Below are positions 34,000-45,843 of a stretch of DNA of 64,000 bases, in pieces. Made by a program: the position numbers and the translations under genes. The DNA is from Lunularia cruciata (lineage: Eukaryota; Streptophyta; Marchantiopsida; Lunulariales; Lunulariaceae), in contig OX419755.1 in NCBI GenBank assembly GCA_948567375.1, positions 37,453,001 to 37,517,000 on the forward strand, written 5' to 3'. The notes under the pieces are model-generated. The model did no database searches. It had not been told where the DNA came from and saw only the letters and a program-made list of their open reading frames with translations. Numbering within the stretch: position 1 is the stretch's first letter; each line of letters begins with the position of its first letter.

Positions 34000-34578
34000 T
34001 GTGAGCCAGCTTGTCTTTCACTCAAGATGAACTTGTAATGGTATCAAGGTAGTGCACCGTGGACTAAGAAGGCAAGGAACCCCAACTTCATCACACTCCT
34101 CCAATGCTAGAACTCCAAGGCACCTCCAAGACTCAAGACATTGCTCACTAGAAGAACTCAATGAGAGAGGTAGTTGCCTCCTCATCCATAGCTTATATAC
34201 TTGTGAAAAAGTTACTCACCAAGGTTAGTAATTATCAAAGTAACTCAAGTTACTAGGCTAAAAGTCAAATAAAGTTACAAAGTCTAAAGGAATATCTAAG
34301 CACATGGAAATAATCCATGGGTAGATTGTCTTATCATCACCTACCAATTAAGTCAAGGATTTCTTCACATGGGCTATCCTTGGCCCATAGAAAAATCCAT
34401 ACTAATAAGGCTTGTAGGCCCAAGAGTTCTCAACTTTTTCCCCAAAGTTAAATAACTAGGAATAATACCAAGTCAATTCACTCATAGAATAATAGTGATG
34501 CCCACTTTTTCCTTTCCTCTATAATAGGGTCACTTTATCTTAGCTAGGACTAGCTCTAGCTAATCATGATTAATGTAG
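34000..34578 (-). repeat. LTR-F copy nested in E3 integrase
   Basis: Starts TGTGAGCCAGCTTGTC at 34000 and follows 4429-5120 closely (GACTAAGAAGGCAAGGAACC, CACATGGGCTATCCTTGG, ATCTTAGCTAGGACTAG). About 110 bp of the high-coordinate end are missing or unrecognisable. Integrase sequence is found on both sides. Confidence 0.8.
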
Positions 34579-35193
34579 AATATCAGCTAAAATCCATATA
34601 GATAAGGTAAGCTTGGTGCCATGGAGCTTGAACAATGCTTGCCAAAATTGCCAAGGAAGCAAGAATCACAATCATAGATGAGAACCCTTGGCATCTCATA
34701 GTGTTTAACAACCATATAAAAGTAAATTTGGGCCAACATAGGAGCATCTACAATATCTACAATAGATGCGAAGTGAATCTACTTATTGAGCTTATCAACA
34801 AAGAACACAATTGTGGTATGGCCTTGGTCTATCTTTGGTAAAGATATGATGAAATCTAAGTTCACATGTTCCCATTGAGCAGATGGAATTAAGAGTGGTT
34901 GGAGTACTCCACTTAATCTTTGGTTGATGGCCTTGGTTGAGTTGGCAACTCTCAAAAGATCAGACAAGCTCTTGAACTTCTTGTGCCATGTTTGGCCACC
35001 ACCACCATTCCTAATATAGTGTACTCAATGTCTTGTCCACTCCCATGTGACAAACAATGGGTAAATTGTAGAGCAATTGTGGTGTTCTTGTTTCTTCAAA
35101 ATTGGTTTTGTTGATCAAATCATTCTTAAGTGCTAGAGAAACATCACAAAGATCAGTAGTTACTAGGGAAATTTCCCCAAAAAGAAGTGGCAT
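34579..35193 (-). pseudogene. E3 integrase, zinc and core part
   Basis: The zinc domain is at 35011-35193 minus (VCHMGVDKTLSTLY, then WWWPNMAQEVQELV in a shifted frame). The core start is at 34779-34967 (WEHVNLDFIISLPK with the first catalytic Asp, and TTIVFFVDKLNK). Later core motifs are weak. Several stops. Confidence 0.75.
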
Positions 35194-36009
35194 TTCAAGT
35201 TAGGGTGAACAACACTCAAAGAGATGGAGGATAATCTCAAGTCCTTGTAGGATGTTAAGCACTTGGAGTGCTTATTGATCAAGCACTTATACCAAGTGCC
35301 AAGTACCCAATTGGCACTTGTACTTAAGCACCATCATGATTTGAATGTGAATTGCCACCAAGGAACATTATAGAAAAGCTAATTGCTAGCACTTGGTGGG
35401 CAAGCTTGGTGCATGGGAAGTGGAGAATCTTTTGCATGTGGGAGAGTGAAACTTAACCATGAAGGATATGCATATGCCTTTGCATGCATGCATGGCAACT
35501 TCATACCTGCTCCTTAACTACCAAAGGGCTAAAGAATGACCATGGATTTGGGCTATAAATTGAGGAGTTCAGCCAATAGTTGCAGTTTTTGGAATCACTC
35601 ACTTGCAAAGCTGATTGCTTAACATTTACACTTTCCAAGAACCAAGAGAGAGTCCACTATGTTTTGATTGAGGGGTAGCACTTGTAGTGACACATCATAC
35701 TTAGAGTAGATTGAGCCACCACTTTTTCTTTCTTCCTACCATTCAAAACCATGGTGATTGCACCAAGAGTGTATAGAAATATTCTAAAGGCCATCCTTAG
35801 GTCTCTTGTAGTAAAAAAATGGGTAATTCACTAAAGAATTGTCGTGATCTAGAGAAAACACTTGGGGTTCTTGCTTTGGAATTGGGAATTGACTGACTTT
35901 ACCATGATACACAAGATGATGAGGAAGAGAAAGAAGACACAAAGGGCTAATCACCACAATTGGACAAATGACCATTAGCACATGGTACTCAGCCCATGTA
36001 CAAGAGTTG

Positions 36010-37800
36010 TAAGAGCCATGAACTTTGGACTCAAAATTTTCTGTAAAGGAGCTAACAGCCAAGATCAAGGCCACCTTCAATGATAAGAGGTCAAATAACA
36101 ATGGATGGAGAGTAGCTAGTTACGAAGACCCTATGAGTAGAGCCATAGTAGAGGCAGTTGTGAAAGTCTTTAAACCCAAACAAACTACCTACTTGATCAG
36201 TAATTAGTAATTTTTTTATTATATGTACTTAGGCAAGATAGTAGATTGAGCACACATGTTTGATTGACAAGCCAAGATCCTACATAAAGAGTTTGAGGAG
36301 TACAAAGGTGCTATCTACCTTGATTTGTTTTCTATTCATTACTACATGGAAACCAATCTCCTAACTTGTGAGGAGAGGTTTCCCACTCACTTTCATCTTG
36401 GTTATTTTGATGGTAGGTTATTTTGTGACCAACCTAAATACCAATTTTGATTGCTAGGTACAAAGGAACTGATGCCAAATTTGCCAAGATAGGACTCTTT
36501 GTGCCTATAAATGAAGAACCGGCTATACCAAAGGCTACCAAGAGGAAAAGTACCACTCCAAATAAGCACTTATCCTCCACCAAGGCCTAGCGCTCTTATA
36601 GTCAATATATCATCATTTGAAGGAAAGGCTAAGGATAAAAATAGATGAAGGAGATGAAGAAGAGAAGGAACAAGGGTCTTTCATCTTTCAAGCATCAACT
36701 TCCACTTCAAGAGACAATGAAGAAGAAGAAGAAGAGACTTGGAAGATATGCAACATGTCCTAAACTTGTAGGACCTAGAGATGGAGGAGTTCCCTATAAG
36801 AAACAAATAAGACATGACATAAGAAGTTATGGTGCTAAGACCAATGCTTCTAAGCCCCATTTGAGAACAAGAGGCCACCAATGAGCATTAAGATCAAGCC
36901 AAGTGCTTTAATGCCCATGAAATTTGGCTTGAAGTTCTAGACAATGCCAAAGTCTTGCAAGAAGAAGAGGATCAAATCACCAAGCGTGCCAAAGAAAGGA
37001 TGTTGAAATTGAGGCTAACATTCTACATCCTACACCACAAGCACATACCAAAACTTGAGAAGAGTGAACACCTTCAATACTAACGCTAGTTCAAGAGAGA
37101 TCAAACTTTGTAATACATTTAGGTGTAGTTGCATTGTAGCTAATGGAGGTGTTGCTACCTAATACCAAGCCAAATGTCTTGCTATTGTGGATTACACCAC
37201 ACTTGTCCAAAGTATGCACAAGAAATTCTACACTCAAAAGGCTAGAGAAGAGCTAGTCAAGGAGGAAGCAACAAAAGCCAAAGACTTGTACAAGGGAGAC
37301 ACAGAAAGGTAAGTGTCTTGCTACAAGAAAATCAAGAGCTCAAGAAAAGAAGTGCCACAATGGAGAATGAACATGATCACCAGGCCGCAAAGAATTGGAA
37401 GGTGCAAGGTGATTAGAAGGCACTTCAATTTGAGTACAAGTAGTACAAGAATAAAGCCAAAGATTGACTTTGTGGCAAGTACCAAGAATTAGAGAGCACT
37501 TGGAAGGAACTGAAGGAGGACCATGATCAAGTTTTCACCATAAAAGTTCAATTGAGGAGTATTTGAAAGAGGTGGCATTGCAACTTGATTGCTTGACTTA
37601 GGAATTGGACAAAGAAAGGGCCAAGCAAGTAGAGGAAACCTGCTTGCAAGAAGTACAAAAAGGCACAATGGGATACTTGGACTCAATAGATGGAAAAAGA
37701 CTGGCCTAAGATGATTCACTTGATGAAGGAAGCTTGGAATTTCTTCATTCAGAAGCTAAAAGAGGAAGGACAACTTTGAGCACTACAAACAAGCAAAAAA
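36010..37800 (+). pseudogene. Coiled-coil ORF of family CC, copy 4
   Basis: The clearest start is MDSKFSVKELTAKIKATFND (open 36025-36207). After stops it reads EEYKGAIYLDLFSIHYYMET and CEERFPTHFHLGYFDGR, then AKFAKIGLFVPINEEP at about 36470-36515. A basic Lys/Arg-rich stretch and a long coil follow, with pieces such as QENQELKKRSATMENEH and KYQELESTWKELKEDHD (37320-37550). The order equals that of copies 1-3. No polymerase or integrase motif is present. Confidence 0.5.
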
Positions 37801-37939
37801 ACCTACAAGGAGGAGAAGATGAACATTTTGTCCTTGTGGTTGAGGGAGCACACCAACAAGAAGTTCACTAAAACTTCATAACTTATTTGTTAGAGATAGC
37901 TAAATATCAATCCTAAATTGATCAATAAATTAGGGACCT

Positions 37940-38998
37940 TAGGAGTGAATGTTTTCCATCACATCCAAAAATTATATTAAAAGACACTCTGCCAAGAAGA
38001 AGTCCTTCAAGGACATTGACACTTGGAGTTCTATAATAGTCAGACACTAAAAGTTGTATAGTGGTCAGATATTCAAAATTGTATATTAGTATTTGCTTTT
38101 AGGAATTGTGTATACTTCAAACTAACTTGGAATTTTCTAGGACTTTGGAGTGGTAGTTTAAAATTAGTTTAGGAGTGAAAGACTTGATACCTTCCCTAAC
38201 ATGTGTTAGATACCTAATCATTATATAAGTGATTAGGATAAGATAGGATTAGACCTTAAAGTGAGTGATGCAAATTATAGATTAGGATTTTCAAGAGATC
38301 CACTTGGGCTCTTGATCCCTTTGGTTCAAAGCCAGATAAGTACTTAAGGATGATGACTAAAGGCAATAATCTCTTTTTCTTTCATACTTTGATTACAAGT
38401 AAGGAGTACTCTGCATTCTTTGCAATATCTGTCTCTTCTACTTTATGTGTTATCAATTGTCTAGGTGAGAGTAGAGGTGAGGAATTTCACAGCAAGGTCC
38501 CAAGTACTTAGTACATAGTTGGTACTTATCCTTTATCAAGGTGTGCACTAAGGGATCTAAAGGAGTGAGCTTGTGCAAGGAATGGATTGGGAAGCTCACA
38601 GCATGAGCAATACCATGGAATCCAAAAACCAATACATTTGTCAATATGAAGTATACCTTATAACCAGTGCCTTTTGAGAAGGGTGGAATGCACTTGGAAG
38701 AGTAATGACTTTGGAATGGATTGGCACTTTGAGTGAAGCAAGCCATCACCTTTAGGAGCAATTTTTGATAGAACTTAGAGTGAAAGTGATTTTTTTGTTT
38801 TCTTTTTGCTATAGTACACTATAGTGGGTACACTACCTTCTTTTGGAGTGGTTCTTGCCCAAGAGGTTAAATAAGGCATAAAAATACTATGATATTATGA
38901 TACTTTCCTTCATTCTTAGTCATTTCTAACTTCTATCCTTGTGGAAACAACTTTTTCTTATTGATTATACTATAAGTACATAAACATTATGCCGTCAT
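37940..38998 (+). repeat. CC-family LTR (3' LTR of copy 4)
   Basis: Contains the GCCCAAGAGGTTAAATAAGG and TATCCTTGTGGAAACAAC blocks of the other CC LTRs and ends around ATTATGCCGTCATAA. Start approximate. Confidence 0.55.
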
Positions 38999-39391
38999 AA
39001 TAGTCTTGAACTCTATATGTACCTTTGAGTATACACCATAATGATTGTTGCTATTTGGGAGATGTAGGAAGAATCTTCAAATTAGGTTGTTATGATAGGG
39101 CATTTGGAAAGATATAGAGCTTTCTAAATTTGTACTCAAATATGATATAAAAAAATTGTAGTTATTTTTCCCATTAGTGATACAAACACTTCATGTACTC
39201 CAAATGTAAGGTCTAAAATAAGTGCATTTGATCAATTTTCATTATCACTTGTTTCTTTAAGGGGTAATGCTACCACACCTTTGTTGCATATACCCATGCA
39301 AGTTGTTCTTGATCTTGAGAAAAATAATTCCTTTTTGCTACATTTAGTATCAAGAGACAAAGTCAATAAGATACAATCCATCTGAACATTC

Positions 39392-40822
39392 CTATTGCAA
39401 CATGGCTGCAATTAAAAAGTTAAAAGCATCAAAATCAACCACACAAGGTAGTTGAGGATTATGTGGTTGGAGGATGGGTCTTGAAGACACCATATCCTTT
39501 AGTTTCTTGAATGATTCTTCTTGCTTGGTTGTCCACTCAAAGTTTGATATCTTTCTTAAGAGATCAATCAATGGTAAGACCACATGAGCAAAATAGTAAA
39601 TGAATTGTTGATAAAAACTTACCAATCTATTAAATGCCCAAACTTTTATGGCATCCTTAGGAGTAGACCAATCTTCAATGGCCTTGATTTTCTCCTCTTC
39701 TATCTTGATCTCCTTTGCTGAGACCTTATGAACCAACAAGCTACTGTATTAGGTCATAAGGTCTTTCTTTTGCCAAAAGGTACACTTGGACTTCTTGCAA
39801 TAGAACTTTTACTACTATAGTTATGTTAGGACTTCTCATACATGGTTCTCATGTTTTGCCTTTCTCTTACTATAAATTATAATATCATCCAAGAACACTA
39901 CCACATATCAATCCAATAGCCCCTCCAACATCCAATGAATTTGGTCCATGAAAACTTGCAAAGCATTAATGAGCCCAAAAGGTAATACTCTCCATTCATA
40001 ATGCACATAACTTGAGCAAAAATGTAATCTTTTGCACATCTTCCCTATCAATGAGAATTTTCCAATATTCATTTCAAAGATCCAACTTTGAGAAGTATTA
40101 TGGTCCACTCAATGGAAAGAGACATGCATTCTTCATGGTTTTTTTATGAAGGCCATGGTAGTCAATTTAGAATCAAAGCTCTCAATCCTTCTTTGGTGCA
40201 AAGAGTAGTAGTGCTCTCCAAGGAGATGTATTATGTCATGTGAAATCTTTTTCCAACAACTTGGTCAATTTTTTTTGAAGTTCCTTAACTCCTTTGGTCA
40301 TAGCCAATAGATTGGTCTACTTTGGAGTACTACTTGGCATTAGATTGATCTTGAAAGGCATACCTCAATCAAAGGGTAATCCCTTTGAAAGAATTTTTTT
40401 TTGCAAACTCTTGACTTATCCAATCAACCAGTGACTTTTGATCCTCATTAGAGTAGATTTGCACAACATGTTTGATCCACACTACAAAAATAGAAATATC
40501 ATCCTCTAAATATTGCTCTACAATTGCTATATTGAAAAACTTCTCATCTTAGAACTAAATATTTATAGGTGCTTTACTCAAAGGTGCCAAACAACCTAAT
40601 CGATAGTTTTTACCTTGGTGTTATACTTGAATTTTTTGTCAGCCTCAATCAAATTGAGCATTATGACATTCAAACCAAGGAAGAACCAGGCCTTCCAAAT
40701 CTTGAATACAATAAGATGTGAAGTGTAAATATGGACTTATTTTTACCATCCTCCATCATCAATTTTCTATCCAATACTAGCTTGATAGAATACATAATTC
40801 CTTTGCTAATTGCATGGACTTA
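39392..40822 (-). pseudogene. pol: E3 reverse transcriptase and RNase H start
   Basis: The minus strand has YGHYEW-like and LPFGLINALQVFMDQI (39908-40108), then FLDD with both Asp kept (39884-39895). The connection KAIEDWSTPKDAIKVWAFNR and RNase H start (VVDFDAFNFLIAAMLQ) lie in 39392-39739. The RNase H Asp-Ala-Ser pattern is changed (D-A-F). The N-terminal RT part to about 40700 is heavily decayed. The rest of RNase H is cut off by the nested element. Confidence 0.85.
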
Positions 40823-41598
40823 AGTAATACCAAGAGTAGCCATATGATCTAGATGTGAAATTTGGTTTTGTGCCATTTGGAATGATTTTTTACATGATGG
40901 AAAAAATCTATCTGATAGAAGTATCACCAAAAGAGTACTTCTACTAATATGGTAGAAACCAAAATAGACTTGAAAACCTTATAACCAATAGCTAGACATG
41001 TGATTAAAAGGTGAGAATTGGTTTGGTAACATCTGAAAGGATGTTACACATGATGGACTAAATAGATCAGAAATAGGTATCACCAAAAGGGGACTTCTAC
41101 TAATAGAGAAGGAACAGAAATATGCTTGAAATCTTTGAAGGCAATTTTGGAGGCCTAAACGGAGAATTAGGCCTCAAAAATGTGTGAATTCCTCCCCCCT
41201 CCCCCCCCCCCCCCCACCCCAAGCCCCAATCATGCAATAGAGGAAAGGCTGGCCTTTCCCCCTAGTTTGTCTTGTTGAGAGCTTTCCAACGGTACCTCAC
41301 CCACGTGATTTTGAGATTCCTACAAGAAGATTCCCTAAAAGATTCCCTCCAATCAAAGCATGTTTGACCAACCAGATAGGACCAGGACCAACATGTCACC
41401 CATCCAAGTAAGTAATCCAAGGGTGGAGCTTGCTGACATGTCACCTGTCTATGTGCCTAATTCTATGGTGGAGCTTCCTTGGAGGAGATCCTCTTTGTCT
41501 ATATAATAAAGAGAATGTGCTCCTTTGGGGCATCAGAGTTTGAGTGCAAAACTTGTGTTTTTGCGTCTATGTTTCCGTACTATCCTTGCAAAATTACA
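40823..41598 (+). repeat. Solo LTR of the E1 family, nested in E3
   Basis: A 776-bp copy of the E1 LTR, including the 156-bp duplication, TATA box and AATTACA end. Flanks are ACTTA (40818-40822) and ACTTG (41599-41603), a one-mismatch 5-bp target duplication. No internal sequence is present, so it arose by LTR-LTR recombination. It contains a poly-C run at 41194-41215. Confidence 0.9.
41194..41220 (+). repeat. Poly-C tract in solo LTR
   Basis: A cytosine run broken by single T and A, expanded from the shorter CCCCCC run seen at the same LTR position in E1 (about 124-132 and 6652-6660). Confidence 0.9.
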
Positions 41599-41729
41599 AC
41601 TTGAAACTTCTTAGAACTCCCAAATTTAGCCAAATTAAACAGCAACAATCAAATATCATACTTTGCAAATGGATCAAACTTTTATAAGTTAAGCCTTCAA
41701 CCCCATTGAAACTAATCAGGTTCTCAATA

Positions 41730-42900
41730 AGTGGATCAATCTCTCCTATTAAGGCCTTTCATTTCCTTGATCATCATGTTCCACAAACTCTATTTGGGCA
41801 ATTGGTTGAGGTTATCCATTTTGGAGTGGACATTCAATAATGCAATGTTCAATTTGGCAACAATAGAAGCAACAACCACTTTGTTGCAATTGTTTTGGTC
41901 TACTATACCAAGTGATCTCCATTGGATTGCATCAAAATCCACCAATACCGGCTCATCCATTCATATTGGGTGGGCTTGCAAGTTTTGTGGAGGTCTAGTT
42001 AGGACTAATTCATGTCAATCAAGGAGTCAAAGCATTCAACCATCTGTATGGCTTCTTCTAGATCCTTGGGTTTATGCATGGTTACTTCCAATTTGGTGCA
42101 CAATTTCAATCCTCTCACAAATCAATCCAAAGCTTCACCTTCTTGTTTGTCCAAAATCAACATCATGGTGTTTTGGAATTGAGAAATGTAATTTCTCAAT
42201 TGTAATCTCTCACCAAACCAATTTGCCTTGATTCTACCTATCAATCTAGTGTAGTTTGTGCAACATGGTTTGGAATGGCCTAATGATTACACCTTTGATG
42301 TCTTTTGATGTCAAAATCAGCACAATGGTCTCTACTTGAAATCATCACCATAGTTTTGCCACTCCATCTAGTTGACTTGAAGCTAAGTGGATTTGTCTTT
42401 GATCATCTATGAGATTTATGGCTTCAAAATAAAGTTCACAATAAAAAGAAGTTCTTTATTACACCAAGTAGATTCTTGACTTCAAATACCTTCAATTTCG
42501 GAATCAAACTCTATCTTCTTCTTCTTGGAATGCTACTCTCTCCAATTGCTCTTGTCATTGACCATAATGATGTTTCTCTTCCAAAAATTGACTAAGATGC
42601 TTGATTTTTTTCTGCATAGCAATGATAACTTTGGGTATCATAACCATGACTATTACTCTACCAATCTAAATCTACTTGCAATTATCTAGGTTATCATGTA
42701 GATTGCATACACGTCCATCACTCTTTGTAAGTTTCAATCAAAAGGATCAATAGTTCATCAAACAAGGTGACCAAATTCAAAAGGTCTTGGCTAAAGAAAG
42801 TAGTAATGAACTGCTAGAAATGTTTGGTAGCACATGGCAACATAAATTCCAACAGTTTTGGAGAGATTGATTTGGTGATCCATAGATTTTATCTATCTTA
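41730..42900 (-). pseudogene. gag: E3 gag, degenerate, with zinc knuckle
   Basis: The minus-strand knuckle at 41830-41871 reads C-FY-C-CQIE-H-CIIE-C, a complete CX2CX4HX4C. Upstream (about 42020-42190) it reads FQNTMMLILDKQEGEALD, a stop, FVRGLKLCTKLEVTMHKP and LEEAIQMVECFD, matching the FVRGLK-pattern of plant Ty3 Gag. A plus-strand ORF at 41731-42231 is its antisense shadow. Confidence 0.75.
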
Positions 42901-42905
42901 TTCTT

Positions 42906-42917
42906 TCTTTGATACAA
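42906..42917 (-). other. Primer binding site of E3
   Basis: TCTTTGATACAA, the reverse of a decayed TGGTATCAGAGC (three mismatches), directly before the LTR. Confidence 0.6.
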
Positions 42918-43352
42918 ATATAAAAGACCGAGGAGAGAAATAGTAAAATGGAAGATAAGAATATTAGGTCACATTGAAATTCTCTATTGAAGGAAACTCC
43001 AAATGCCTAGAATGAACTTTGGCCTTGGTATCTATAGCCCACTTAGGTACAAGGTTCTCAAGAATCTTCCAAGGAAGGTTTGTTCTTGAAACCGCTTTTC
43101 TTGGAGTATAAGCTAAGCTAGCCATTTACTTGCTTTTCTTGGAGTATAAGCTAAGCTAGCCATTTACTTGTTGCCTAAACTAAACTAACTATCAACTTGG
43201 CATACAATTTACTCAATCCTTGGTAAATTCCTAGAAGATTCTCACTTGAAGCTTCCTAGACGCTTCAAAAAACTATTAGAATTCTTAGCTTATCCTAGTT
43301 CTACCTCCTTTTTCTTATATGTAGTTGATTCTATTAACTCTATATTAGTACA
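42918..43352 (-). repeat. E3 5' LTR
   Basis: About 435 bp, ending at TTAGTACA on the high side. Homologous to 11827-12235 and 32980-33365. It contains a perfect 38-bp tandem duplication (43095-43132 and 43133-43170) and one GAAGCTTC palindrome near 43246. Confidence 0.75.
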
Positions 43353-45843
43353 AAAACACTACAATTGCAAAGAAGTTCTAACTCTAAATGTTATAAGAAT
43401 GGTAGAGTGTTCTTTGAGTTGCTTCTACAAATTCCTAACAAGGGGTGAAATTAATTAACCAAAACTTATTTTTATAGCCAAGGCTCTTTGGTAACAGTCC
43501 TCAATAGTCAAGCCATCATTATCCACATATGAGAATTCTCCAATAGATACCAATGGGCCTTCGTGGTGGTTCTTGGCCTAGGTGATGGTGTCATTCAAAT
43601 TGACATAGTGTCTTTGGTTTAGATCTTTCTTTGGACTTGACTTCTTTGTGCTCATTCCTTCGTACTATGTAGATCTTTGTGGCTATCTTCTTGGTACCTA
43701 TCTTCTTTGTATTTTCACATGTACCAAATTATAACCTGAAGAATAATTAGACAAGAGGTTTCTTCTCTCAAAACATGCAAATGTTCCACCTCATCAAAAA
43801 GAGGGAAAAAAATTGCAAGCATTAAAAAATATGTGTACCATAGCTTCCTTGTCAACCATAGCTTTTGGTGGTGGATCCTCCTTTTCTTTTATCAAAATTC
43901 AATGCACTTCTAAGGTTTTTCCTTCAAATTTTTATTGCTAAAGGTATAACCATGCATGTTTTTGTGAAAATTTCCTCAAATCTTAACATCTCCTCCAAAT
44001 TGACATTCTCACCATGTTTTTTTGGACCAGAAGTCCATTCTATCTCTTCTTCCATTGAAAGGATTTTTCAAGATTTATGTGAACTTGAGGTTCAAGTAGG
44101 AAATCTGTCAAATTCAAACACCAGGTCTATTCCTTTGGATTGGTATCTTCTTGTGTTGACCTCCTTTGTATCTCTATTTTTGTGTCCACCTTTTAGTAGC
44201 TTCCTTCTCTCCATCCAAATCAAAGATCTCTTCCTTAAAGCTGATCAAAGGCAACTTAATACAATGATTCTAAGATATCATGATTCTTATGCCGTCTATC
44301 AATGGTTCTAGTAGCTCTCAACCACTGCTATCCAAGTAAGAGTCCATAACTTGAATCTTTTGGAAAGACACTTCCATATTTTTCTATTGTTTATAAGTCA
44401 AAAGCTAAGTTAGCTTCAGAGCTTTCTCCAAAACTACCCCCAATTAGCTAACCTTTGGTTTCCAATTTGAGCATTATGTATATTTTTATAGTTCATTTGG
44501 AGCTAGAAATAAAAAAAATATTATGCAAATGAGAAGGCTCAACCAAAGACCTTATCAATTTGGGAGTAAAACATCCTCCAATTTTGATTTTAGGAAAAGC
44601 TTACAAAGGCAAAATTTGAGCTCCATTTTGCACACTAAACTCAAAATATCTTTGGTCTGATTGTCTTGACCAACTCAATAAACTAGGTGTACATATGATA
44701 GTTGGATTCCTTAGTTGCATCTTATTCTATAAACCAAGGAATATACATGCTAGAAGCTTATTATGTGTATTTGTAGGTAGTAGCTTCCTCAAAAAAAAAA
44801 TATACAAGCTTTATATATAGAAGCATGTTATGTGTATATTGTAGGTTATGTAGTTCCTTCAAAACCTTTGGGTGTGTTTATGAGCTAGTTTTACAAAAGA
44901 AATATCCTTGTTATTCAACTTTTCATTCAACTCTCTTGCCCAAAGAGAAAACTTATCCTACTTAGAAATCACTTATTGAATGCATTTTTGTGAGGTGATG
45001 AAGACTATTACATAAATTTAACACAAGTTTTCAAGTTATGAAGATGCACATTTAGTAATTATAATTTTTTTGTGATCATTCTATGCTATGAGAATAGTTT
45101 TGAGAGATAATTAAAGTTTTGCTCAAAAGAGGTTGCTATAGATATTCATAACTAAATGTAGGTATAACTAGCTAAAGTTAATCAAGGTTAAATCTAGTAA
45201 CTAACAAGGCTAGGATATTAAGATATGCTAACAATTGAGACATCTCTTGTATTATGTAGTAAAAGACAAAAACATCCCACAACAACACTCATGCATTGGC
45301 CAATATGAATACTTGACCAAGTCAACTTATGAGATCAATAATATGAAGTCACAATGATGCTATTTTGGCTTGGTCTTTAAAGGAAAGAAAGGAGTCTAGA
45401 ATACTCACTCCTGAATCTTCCTAGAAACTTTGAGACCTTAAGAACTAGTAAAGAATTTTAAGAATCTACTCATATGATTCCTTCATTTTATAACAAAAGC
45501 TTCGAGAACTTAATTCATTATGAGATGTTAAAGCATATTACCATGTTACCTTTATATAATATAAATAGAAGGGTAAAAAGAGAACTGTATGAGCTCTCTT
45601 TTCAATGAGTTTGGCCTATTCCTTTGAGTAAAAGAGCATCATTTTCTATCTTCTTTGAGTGCTCTTGAGTGAATTCCAAAATTAAGATTTAGGATTCATA
45701 GAGAAAGTGAAAGGAATATGAAGGAGACTTTAGTGGAACTTGAGAATAACTATTATGAATGAGTGGATGTTAGTTAATTGAATGAAGTTGAGTGCAAGAT
45801 TATTGGAAATTTTATTCATTTGGGATGGATTTCTTATGACATT
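43353..45843. other. No clear gene; old repeat debris
   Basis: 43865-44311 (+) is open for 148 residues but rich in Phe, Leu and Ser without motifs, as expected of antisense coil or UTR sequence. A 60-bp-scale direct repeat with TATACA-GCT and GTGTATnTTGTAGG lies at about 44740-44865. Confidence 0.4.

Larger units (their letters stand above)
35194..39391 (+). mobile_element. CC-family element nested in E3
   Basis: Interrupts E3 between RNase H (ends 39392) and integrase (resumes 35193). It contains the plus-strand coiled-coil ORF (36010-37800) and a CC LTR ending near 38998. The matching 5' LTR should lie in about 35200-36000 but was not clearly aligned, so exact edges and target duplication remain open. 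Confidence 0.55.
32980..43352 (-). mobile_element. E3: Ty3/gypsy element, minus strand, split by three insertions
   Basis: Reading from high to low coordinates: 5' LTR 42918-43352, primer site 42906-42917, gag about 41730-42900, pol 39390-40822, integrase 34579-35193 and 33450-33999, 3' LTR about 32980-33365. Interrupted by an E1-family solo LTR (40823-41598), a CC-family element (about 35200-39385) and an LTR-F copy (34000-34578). The pieces are in the right order and orientation for one element of about 5-6 kb. Confidence 0.75.

Noticed and set aside
36645-36884. 79-residue Lys/Arg-rich plus ORF as a separate gene
   Set aside because: It lies in a shifted frame within the basic region of CC copy 4 and is explained by that broken ORF.
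41731-42231. 166-residue plus-strand ORF
   Set aside because: Antisense to E3 gag, which shows a complete zinc knuckle on the minus strand.
43865-44311. 148-residue plus ORF
   Set aside because: Hydrophobic and Ser-rich without domain features; probably chance or antisense of an old coil.
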